Source: Pseudoxanthomonas sp. CF125 (lineage in GTDB: Bacteria; Pseudomonadota; Gammaproteobacteria; Xanthomonadales; Xanthomonadaceae). Taken from it: a stretch of DNA of 64,000 nucleotides. A program made the position numbers and the translations under genes. Below the pieces are notes generated by a model. That model saw nothing but the letters and a program-made list of their open reading frames with translations. It made no database searches and was not told the origin of the DNA. Shown piece by piece: positions 16,232 to 23,451 of the stretch. Every line of letters starts with the position of its first letter. Position 1 is the first letter of the stretch. The DNA lies in assembly GCF_900104085.1 (NCBI RefSeq), contig NZ_FNLD01000001.1:351048-415047 (forward strand), in the 5' to 3' direction.

Positions 16232-16582
16232 CTACATCTCCGGCATCGGCAGGCACTCCATGATCTCCACGCCGTCGCCGGGGAAGATCGAGAAATGCGG
16301 GTGGTTCTCGAACATCCTGGCGGCCGCGTCATGCGACTCGGCCTTGACCACGGTATAGGCGGCCATTGCGTTGCGGATGTCGGCGATGCCTTCGGCGGTG
16401 ACGCGCTTGGTCTTGCCCAGCGGTGCGCCCTGGTCCACGATGTTCTTGGCATTGCTGGTGGCCCAGTTCTGCCAGGCCTGCATGCCGGCCTGCTCGCGTT
16501 GCTCTCGGGTCTTGGCGTCGAGCGATTTCCATTGCTCCATCGCGTCGGGGGAGCCGGTAAAGATCGCCAGGAAGTTCTTCAT
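16232..16582 (-). CDS. YCII-like small protein
   Basis: A 116-residue cytoplasmic protein resembling the YCII/dimeric alpha-beta fold proteins: it opens MKNFLAIFTGSPDAMEQW and closes with ENHPHFSIFPGDGVEIMEC, the region that carries the usual His-Asp pair in YciI-like enzymes. Function is unknown. No signal peptide. GGAGACAATC-type sequence precedes ATG 16582. Confidence 0.75.
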   Translation of the reverse strand: MKNFLAIFTGSPDAMEQWKSLDAKTREQREQAGMQAWQNWATSNAKNIVDQGAPLGKTKRVTAEGIADIRNAMAAYTVVKAESHDAAARMFENHPHFSIFPGDGVEIMECLPMPEM

Positions 16583-16673
16583 GATTGTCTCCGAGAGTGG
16601 TGTGGTGTTTGGGGGTCATTTGCAGAGGCAGCCGATGCGACGGAGGTCGGTCGGTTTGCGATTTTCGTAGGCG

Positions 16674-16904
16674 TCATCGGTCGCCTTCCTTCCTGGTACC
16701 TTTCAACAGCGCCACGATGGCCATCGAATGGCCGTGGCCCAGCCCGAAATCCTGTTTGAGCCAAGCGAGTATGTCGCCGGCCTTGACTCCGGGCAGCAGG
16801 CCCTTCGAGTTGGCGTACCCTTTTTTGGCGGCGAGGGCGCGTAGGTTGGCGGGGCTTTTGCCGGTCTTGGTCTGGATATTGTCCAGATAGGCTTGGAAGG
16901 ACAT
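16674..16904 (-). CDS. DUF4287 protein
   Basis: A 76-residue protein of DUF4287: FQAYLDNIQTKTGKSPANLR, followed by LPGVKAGDILAWLKQDFGLG and GHGHSMAIVALLK, which is the typical sequence order. The family binds no known ligand; it is often next to AHSA1/SRPBCC-type or DUF1801 genes. The start ATG 16904 fits the family start. Confidence 0.85.
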   Translation of the reverse strand: MSFQAYLDNIQTKTGKSPANLRALAAKKGYANSKGLLPGVKAGDILAWLKQDFGLGHGHSMAIVALLKGTRKEGDR

Positions 16905-17111
16905 GAAGGCGGCTCGTTGAAGGGAAGGGAGGGCAGGCAAACCGGGGGAGGGAAGCGATGCTCTTGCTGGACGACGAACGGGCGAGGGCGGAATCGACAC
17001 GCTGTTGAAAAAAGTTCGCGGGCCTGTATTGCATGGGCAGCGCAAGGCCAAGGCGGCTGCGATGGTAAAATTCCGCATTCTCCGGACGACACCAGCAGAG
17101 CGAGCGATCAG

Positions 17112-18035
17112 ATGACGACCCAGGCTTTCTATCCCATCGGCACGCCCGGACAGCCCTGGGGACCTGGAGAAGTCGCGGCCTGGCGTTCGCGGCAGACCCG
17201 CCAGCGCAGTTACGAAGCCGACGTGGTGCGTGCGATCGAAGGCCTGCGTTCGCGCTTCGATGTGGTCGAGTACGGCCGGCTGGACTATGGTCCCGATACC
17301 TATCCCCTGTTCGCCCTCGAGAGCCGCACCTGGCGCGAAGAGCTTCCCGTCGCATTGGTCACCGGCGGCGTGCACGGCTACGAAACCAGCGGCGTGCATG
17401 GCGCGCTGCAGTTTCTGGAAGATCGTGCATCGGACTATGAAAATTCGGTCAATCTGGTCGTGGCCCCATGCATCAGCCCCTGGGCCTACGAACGGATCCA
17501 TCGCTGGAATCCGGATGCGGTGGATCCCAACCGTTCGTTCCGCGACAACAGCCCGGCGCAGGAGTCCGCCGCGCTGATGCGCCTGGTCGCGCCGCTGCGC
17601 GATCGTGTGTCGATGCACATCGACTTGCACGAGACCACCGACAGCGACGAGTCCGAGTTCCGTCCCGCACTGGCCGCCCGCGACGGCAAGCCGTACCAAC
17701 CGGGTGAAATCCCCGACGGCTTCTATCTGGTCGACGACACCGACAATCCGCAGCCTGATTTCCAGAGCGCGGTGATCGCGGCGGTAGCCCAGGTCACCCA
17801 CATCGCGCCGGCCGACGCCAAGGGCGAAATCATCGGCTCGCCGGTGGTCTCGCCCGGCGTCATCCAATACGCCTTCAAGCGGCTCGGCCTGTGTGCAGGC
17901 GTCACCAACGCGCGCTACACCACCACCACCGAGGTATACCCGGACAGTCCCCGCGCGACCCCGGAGCAATGTAACGCCGCACAGGTCGCGGCGGTCTGCG
18001 CGGCCCTGGATTTCATGCTGGCGCACGGCCGATAG
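17112..18035 (+). CDS. M14-type zinc peptidase
   Basis: A 307-residue cytoplasmic member of the M14 carboxypeptidase/succinylglutamate desuccinylase-like superfamily. Zn ligands are visible in GGVHGYETSG (His88 and Glu91) and in the later MHIDLHETTDSDE (His169 or His173). NRSFRDNS (140-147) supplies the usual Asn-Arg substrate pair. Related proteins (M14 DUF2817-type) remove terminal residues from peptides or amides; the substrate here is unknown. ATG 17112 begins the protein; GAGCGATCAG lies upstream. It has no operon partner. Confidence 0.85.
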   Translation: MTTQAFYPIGTPGQPWGPGEVAAWRSRQTRQRSYEADVVRAIEGLRSRFDVVEYGRLDYGPDTYPLFALESRTWREELPVALVTGGVHGYETSGVHGALQFLEDRASDYENSVNLVVAPCISPWAYERIHRWNPDAVDPNRSFRDNSPAQESAALMRLVAPLRDRVSMHIDLHETTDSDESEFRPALAARDGKPYQPGEIPDGFYLVDDTDNPQPDFQSAVIAAVAQVTHIAPADAKGEIIGSPVVSPGVIQYAFKRLGLCAGVTNARYTTTTEVYPDSPRATPEQCNAAQVAAVCAALDFMLAHGR

Positions 18036-18135
18036 GCTGCAGGCAGCCGGTCGGCGCAGCCGCGCTGTCCGTTCTTCCCGCGTCAGGGCGTTGGCATCTT
18101 GAATGGGGCATCTGTTTGCCCCGGGAGCTGTCCAC

Positions 18136-19452
18136 ATGACCCTGAGCCGACGCCGTTTCCTCACCGCTCCGACCGCCCTGGCCGCGGGCGCCTTGCTTCC
18201 TTCCGCATTGATCACGGCGTTGGCGGCGCAGGCGGCGCCGCCTGCCGACTTGTCCGATTGGGAGGCCGTGCGCGCCCAGTTCGTACTGGACCCGGCCTAC
18301 CTGCATTTCGCCAGCTTCTTCATCGCCAGCCATCCGGCGCCCGTGCGCGAGGCCATCGAAGGCTACCGGCGCGCTATCGATTCCAATCCTTTCCTGGTTG
18401 TGGAACAGGGACTGTTCGAGGACCAAGCCCACAACGTACCGCTGCAGGTGAAAACCGAAATCGCCCAGTACCTGGGCGGCCGCGCCGAAGAGGTATGCCT
18501 GACTCCCAACACCACCACCGGCCTGGCCCTGGTCTATCACGGTTTGCCGCTCAAGCCGGGCGACGAGGTGTTGTGCACCACGCACGATCACTATTCGCAC
18601 CACGAATCCATCCGCCTGGCCACCGAACGCACCGGCGCCAGCATGCGCATGATTCCGCTGTTCGCCGATGCGGCCGTCGCCAGCACCGACTCGCTGATCG
18701 CCGCGTTGCTGGCCGGCATAGGCCCGAACACGCGCGTGGTGGGACTGACCTGGGTGCATTCCAGCAGCGGCATCCGCCTGCCCATCCGCGAGATTTCCGC
18801 CGCGCTGCGTGCGCGCAGCGGTGCGCCGCTGTTGCTGGTGGTCGATGGCGTGCACGGGCTGGGCAGCACCGACGAAACCGTCGCCAGCATGGGCGCCGAT
18901 TATTTCTGCGCCGGCACGCATAAATGGATGTTCGCCCCGCGCGGCACCGGCCTGGTCTGGGCCAGTGCGGAAAACTGGGCCCGCCTGCGCCCGCTGATTC
19001 CGAGTTTCAGCGACTTCGATCAATACACGGCGTGGGAAAAGCAGACCGCTATCGCTACGCCCAACAACGCCGACCGCATGAGCCCTGGCGGCTTCGTCGC
19101 CTACGACCATCAATGGGCCACGGCGGCGGCATTCCGCATGCATCGGCAAATGGGAAAAGCGCGCGTGGCCGCGCGCATCCGCGCGCTGAACGACCAGTGC
19201 AAGGCCGGCCTGGCGGAGAATCCGAAGGTAAAAATGCACACGCCGATGTCGGGCGAACTGTCGGCCGGACTGGTGTCGTTCGAAGTCGACGGCATGAAGC
19301 CCGCGGAGGTAGTGAAGCGCCTGCTGACCAAGAACATCATCGCCAGCACCAGCCCCTATGCGATCACCTATGCGCGACTGGCGCCGAGTCTGGTGAACAC
19401 GCCCGAGCAGGTGGACCGCGCGGTGAGGGCGGTGCGGGAGATCTCGGGTTGA
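18136..19452 (+). CDS. Tat-exported class V aminotransferase-like protein
   Basis: A 438-residue PLP enzyme of the aminotransferase class V/isopenicillin N epimerase type. The PLP lysine is in THKWMF (Lys263) and the ring-binding Asp in DGVHGLG (Asp237). NTTTGLALV near 125 binds the phosphate. The N-terminus has a twin-arginine signal (SRRRFLTAPTALAAGALLPS, cleavage near AQA), so it is exported folded. This is unusual for a PLP enzyme but known in this family. Reaction is unknown: epimerase, desulphurase or lyase. ATG 18136 is preferred to 18103 because it gives the Tat motif at the start. Confidence 0.85.
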   Translation: MTLSRRRFLTAPTALAAGALLPSALITALAAQAAPPADLSDWEAVRAQFVLDPAYLHFASFFIASHPAPVREAIEGYRRAIDSNPFLVVEQGLFEDQAHNVPLQVKTEIAQYLGGRAEEVCLTPNTTTGLALVYHGLPLKPGDEVLCTTHDHYSHHESIRLATERTGASMRMIPLFADAAVASTDSLIAALLAGIGPNTRVVGLTWVHSSSGIRLPIREISAALRARSGAPLLLVVDGVHGLGSTDETVASMGADYFCAGTHKWMFAPRGTGLVWASAENWARLRPLIPSFSDFDQYTAWEKQTAIATPNNADRMSPGGFVAYDHQWATAAAFRMHRQMGKARVAARIRALNDQCKAGLAENPKVKMHTPMSGELSAGLVSFEVDGMKPAEVVKRLLTKNIIASTSPYAITYARLAPSLVNTPEQVDRAVRAVREISG

Positions 19453-19497
19453 GAAAGCGCTCGGAGTCCATTTCTTTCGTACCCCATGTTCCGTAGG

Positions 19498-19580
19498 TTC
19501 GTAGGCCGTAGGAGGCCGTAGGAGCGACGTAAGTCGCGAAGCCATGCGAGTGTTCGCGACTTACGTCGCTCCTACGGCCT
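19498..19580. repeat. Palindromic repeat (family A) with GGCCGTAGG tandem edge
   Basis: Arms at 19518-19541 and 19552-19577 form a long stem. Before it, TTCGTAGGCCGTAGGAGGCC shows repeated GCCGTAGGA units, the same edge pattern as at 10992-11030. Confidence 0.75.
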
Positions 19581-19706
19581 GTTTGACGGTATTTGGCTCC
19601 CTTTGCGCCTCTTGGCGGCAATGCCGCACCCCCGACTTAAGCCACACGCACCCGGCGAGGACCCGGTGCGAGAGTAGGGCTTCCGCCAACGTCCTGGAGA
19701 TGCCGC

Positions 19707-20846
19707 ATGACCACTCGCCGCGACCTGCTCAAACTCGGCGCGCTGACCGCCGCCGCAACCGCACTGCCAGCGCTTGCGGCGCAGTCCACGGTACCGGTAA
19801 CCCGTGCGGCCAGGCCGCTGCGCATCCTGATCCTGGGCGGCACCGGCTTCACCGGTCCGTTCCAGGTCAACTACGCGCTTGCGCGCGGACACAAGGTGAC
19901 GCTGTTCAATCGCGGCAAGCGTCCTTCGCCGGAATGGCCGGGCGAAGTGGAGCAGTTGCATGGCGACCGCAATACCGGCGACCTGAAATCGCTCGAGGGC
20001 CGGAAGTGGGATGTCTGCATCGACAATCCGACCAGTTTGCCGTTCTGGGTGCGGGATGCGGGCAAGGCATTGAAGGGCAATGTGGGGCAGTATCTTTTCA
20101 TTTCCACCATCTCCACTTATGCCGACGGCAGCAAGCCGGGCATCACCGAAGACGCCGCGCTGGCTCCTTACAAGGGCAAGGATGCGATGGCCGAAACCCA
20201 GGAGACGCTGCGCGCCGACATAGAAAACCTGTACGGCCCGCTGAAAGCGCTGAGCGAAGCGGAGGTGCGCAAACAGTTCGGCGAACGCAGCACCATCGTG
20301 CGTCCGGGCTATATCGTCGGCCCGCGCGACGAAACCGACCGTTTCACCTACTGGCCGCTGCGGGTGGCGCAAGGCGGGCAGATGCTGGTGCCGGGCGACC
20401 GCGACGATCCGGTGCAGATCATCGATGGTCGCGATCTGGGCGAATGGATGGTGCGGCTGGCCGAAGCGGGCACCTACGGCACCTTCAACGCGGTAGGCCC
20501 CGATTACACCCTGGGCATGGACGCGATGCTGCATGGCTGCCAGGCGGTCACCGGCGGCGGGGTCGAGTTCACCCGTGTGCCGCTGGCGTTCGTGGAAGAG
20601 AACAAGGTCGAGTTCCCTATCTGGGTGCCTTCGCACGACAACCCCTATGCGGGCTATGGGCAGGTCAGCAATGCGCGCGCGATCAAGGCCGGTTTGACCT
20701 TCCGCCCGCTGGCGACGACGGTGACCGACTTGCTGGCGTGGTTCCGCAGTCTGCCGGCCGAGCGCCAGGCGACGGTGAAGGCCGGCATCACCCGCGAGCA
20801 GGAGACCAAGCTGCTGCAGGCCTGGCAGGCACGCAAGGGCGCATAG
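19707..20846 (+). CDS. Tat-exported NAD-dependent epimerase/dehydratase
   Basis: A 379-residue short-chain-type nucleotide-sugar epimerase/dehydratase. A twin-arginine signal (TTRRDLLKLGALTAAATAL, residues 2-20) precedes the Rossmann fold with LGGTGFTG (43-50), IVRPGYIVGPRDETDR and DGRDLGEWMV near residue 240. The usual YxxxK is replaced by ENLYGPLKALSE, YxxxK-like (Tyr-Gly-Pro-Leu-Lys). The exported state of an NAD-dependent enzyme is uncommon but is found in this family. Substrate unknown. It is not tightly linked to its neighbours. Confidence 0.85.
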   Translation: MTTRRDLLKLGALTAAATALPALAAQSTVPVTRAARPLRILILGGTGFTGPFQVNYALARGHKVTLFNRGKRPSPEWPGEVEQLHGDRNTGDLKSLEGRKWDVCIDNPTSLPFWVRDAGKALKGNVGQYLFISTISTYADGSKPGITEDAALAPYKGKDAMAETQETLRADIENLYGPLKALSEAEVRKQFGERSTIVRPGYIVGPRDETDRFTYWPLRVAQGGQMLVPGDRDDPVQIIDGRDLGEWMVRLAEAGTYGTFNAVGPDYTLGMDAMLHGCQAVTGGGVEFTRVPLAFVEENKVEFPIWVPSHDNPYAGYGQVSNARAIKAGLTFRPLATTVTDLLAWFRSLPAERQATVKAGITREQETKLLQAWQARKGA

Positions 20847-20982
20847 GTCCGACGCCCATCGGTGTCGCCGGCAAATACGGGCGCGTGCCAGAGAAATGGC
20901 ACGACGCCCTTTCCCGGCGTAAGGTAGCGGACAGCCCTGGGGAGGGCTTCTGTCGACCGACAATCGCCTGGGGGGCGTCGCG

Positions 20983-22656
20983 ATGATCAAGCCGTTCGGA
21001 AACAACGTGAGCTCGGTGCTGGCGCAGCCCGACTTCCATAACGTCGCCAGCGACGCCTTCGACCGCGGCCAGACCTTGCCGCAAATGCTCATCGCCGCCT
21101 GCCAGCGCCATGCCGGACGGCCTGCGTTCACCAATCTGGGCCACACCCTGAGCTTCGCCGACGTCGAACGCATGAGCGACGATCTGGCCAGCTACCTGCG
21201 CAACGGCCTGCGGCTGGAGGCGGGCGAGCGCGTGGCCATCATGCTGCCCAACCTGCTGCAATACCCCGTGGCCGTACTGGGAACGCTGCGCGCCGATCTG
21301 GTCGCGGTGCTGGTCAATCCGCTCTACACGGCACGCGAGCTGCGGCACCAGCTGGTAGATTCCGGCGCCGCGGCGCTGATCGTGCTGGACAACTTCGGGT
21401 CGGTGGCCGCCGAGGCGCTGCAAGACACGGCCGTGCGGCACGTCATCACCACGCGCGTCGGCGACATGCTGCCATGGCCGAAGTCGCTGCTGGTGGACAC
21501 CGTGCTGAAGCACGTCAAGAAAATGATCCCGCCATTCCGTATTCCCATGGCGTTGCGCTGGCCCCGGGCACTGGCCGAAGGCAAGCGCCTGCCGCGCGTG
21601 CAGGCCATGGCCAAGGCAAGCGACACGGCGCAACTGCAATACACCGGCGGCACCACCGGGATATCCAAGGGCGCCGTGCTGGCGCATACCGCGCTGATCG
21701 CCAATGTGGCTTCGGCCGAGCAATGTTTCGGCCATTGCCTGGATCCGGAAAAAGACGTGGTGATGATCTGCCTGCCGATGTACCACATCGCCGCCTACAG
21801 CAACCTCACCTTCGACATGGCGCATGGCTTCCATTCGGTGCTGGTCACCAATCCGCGCGACATTCCGGCGTTGGTGGCCACTTTCGACAAGGTAAAGCCG
21901 GCGTTCTTCTCCGGCGTGAACACGCTGTACGACGCGCTGCTGAATTCTCCGGACTTCGCCAACCTGGATTTTTCGGGCCTGAAGCTGTGCCTGCAGGGCG
22001 GCACCGCCTTGCGCCGCGGCACCGCCGAACGCTGGAAGGCGTTGACGGGCAAGGACGTGGTGGAAGGCTACGGTTTGTCCGAGACCAGCGCGGCGATCAC
22101 CTACAACCGCTGGGACGCGCCCAATCCGGTGGGCTCCATCGGCCTGGCGCTGGCCGATGTGGAAATCAGCCTGCGCGACGAAAGCGGCAACCCGGTTGCG
22201 CTCGGCGAACCGGGCGAACTATGCGCGCGCGGCCCGCACATGACCACCGGCTACTGGCAGCGGCCGGCGGAAACGCGCGAGGCCTTCTTCGACGGAGGCT
22301 GGTTCCGCACCGGCGACATCGCCAAGGCGGATGGGCAGGGTTACTACTTCCTGCTGGACCGCCGCAAGGACATGATCCTGGTGTCGGGCTTCAATGTGTT
22401 CCCCAACGAGGTGGAAGACGTGGTGTCGATGCATCCCGGCGTGCTGGAAGCGGCCGTGGTCGGCATGCCGGACGAGAAGTGCGGGGAGGCCGTGCGCCTG
22501 ATCGTGGTGCGCAAGGATCCGGACTTGAGCGAGGACGATCTGCGCGCGCATTGCCGCAAGTACCTGACCGGCTACAAGCAACCCACGCGGATCGAATTCC
22601 GCGACAACCTGCCTAAAACGGCGGTCGGCAAGATATTGCGAAGAGAGCTGCGCTAG
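20983..22656 (+). CDS. Long-chain fatty acid-CoA ligase (FadD-like)
   Basis: A 557-residue acyl-adenylate-forming enzyme that activates fatty acids with ATP and CoA. AMP-binding motifs are intact: YTGGTTGISKG (220-230), GYGLSETSA (362-370), FRTGDIAKAD and, near the end, KTAVGKILRREL with the catalytic Lys. The order and length match FadD. It is followed 132 bases later by a Crp/Fnr-type regulator on the same strand, but a gap with no overlap suggests independent expression. Confidence 0.9.
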   Translation: MIKPFGNNVSSVLAQPDFHNVASDAFDRGQTLPQMLIAACQRHAGRPAFTNLGHTLSFADVERMSDDLASYLRNGLRLEAGERVAIMLPNLLQYPVAVLGTLRADLVAVLVNPLYTARELRHQLVDSGAAALIVLDNFGSVAAEALQDTAVRHVITTRVGDMLPWPKSLLVDTVLKHVKKMIPPFRIPMALRWPRALAEGKRLPRVQAMAKASDTAQLQYTGGTTGISKGAVLAHTALIANVASAEQCFGHCLDPEKDVVMICLPMYHIAAYSNLTFDMAHGFHSVLVTNPRDIPALVATFDKVKPAFFSGVNTLYDALLNSPDFANLDFSGLKLCLQGGTALRRGTAERWKALTGKDVVEGYGLSETSAAITYNRWDAPNPVGSIGLALADVEISLRDESGNPVALGEPGELCARGPHMTTGYWQRPAETREAFFDGGWFRTGDIAKADGQGYYFLLDRRKDMILVSGFNVFPNEVEDVVSMHPGVLEAAVVGMPDEKCGEAVRLIVVRKDPDLSEDDLRAHCRKYLTGYKQPTRIEFRDNLPKTAVGKILRRELR

Positions 22657-22788
22657 CGGAGCCGCCCGACGGGCGGCAACGTAAATAATTCACAGTCGGA
22701 CGGCAGCCACTGCGGTTGCGGTTCCCCATAAATAAAGCTTTGCGGACTTGGGATATGCTTCCAGGCCAATGGCTGGAGCGAAGGAGAT

Positions 22789-23439
22789 ATGCGAGCCATG
22801 CCCGCAGAGCGCGCCGACACCCTGTCCCCCGAACTGCTTTCGCAGCTGGCGCAGTGCGGGGATGCCAAGTGGTATGCGCGGAACCAGATGCTGATCGTGG
22901 AAGGCGAGGTATCGGACGCGCTCTACATACTCATCGCCGGGCAGCTCAAGGTGTTCACTCAGGACAGCAAAGGCCGCGAGCTGGTCTACAACATCCTGCA
23001 GCCCGGCGAATTCTTCGGCGAACTTTTCCTGGACGGCGGCTTGAGGTCGGCATCGGTGAAGGCAGTGGTGGATTCGCAGTGCATCGTTATCGATGAGTTG
23101 GCGATCCGCGGTTTCATGAAGACCTATCCGGAGTTCGCCGAATGCCTGGTCTACAAGCTGATAGCGCGACTGCGCCATGCCACCCAGTTGAGCAAGAGCC
23201 TGGCGTTGCACGACGTTTACGAGCGAACGGTCGACCTGTTGAATCAGGTCGCATTGAACGAGCCGGGCGACATCCGCATCGTACCCTCGAGCATGACCCA
23301 GCAGGAGATCGCCGACCGGGTGGGCGCCACGCGGGAGATGATCAACCACATCCTCCGCGATTTGACGCGCGGAGGATTTCTGGCGAGAGACGAAAAGAAG
23401 CGCCTGGTCTTCACGAAAATGCTGCCGAAGCGCTGGTGA
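22789..23439 (+). CDS. Crp/Fnr-family transcription regulator
   Basis: A 216-residue regulator. A cyclic-nucleotide-binding domain (about 15-125) has GELFLDGGLRSASVKAV, where Glu78 and Arg86-Ser87 are in the places that bind cAMP in Crp. The C-terminal HTH reads TQQEIADRVGATREMINHIL (170-189). No cysteine cluster is seen, so it is not an Fnr-type Fe-S sensor. It differs in length and sequence from the Xanthomonas Clp protein. AAGGAG lies at 22781-22786, only 2 bases before ATG 22789 and 11 before ATG 22798, so the shorter start is an alternative. Confidence 0.85.
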   Translation: MRAMPAERADTLSPELLSQLAQCGDAKWYARNQMLIVEGEVSDALYILIAGQLKVFTQDSKGRELVYNILQPGEFFGELFLDGGLRSASVKAVVDSQCIVIDELAIRGFMKTYPEFAECLVYKLIARLRHATQLSKSLALHDVYERTVDLLNQVALNEPGDIRIVPSSMTQQEIADRVGATREMINHILRDLTRGGFLARDEKKRLVFTKMLPKRW

Positions 23440-23451
23440 GCCCGATCGCGC

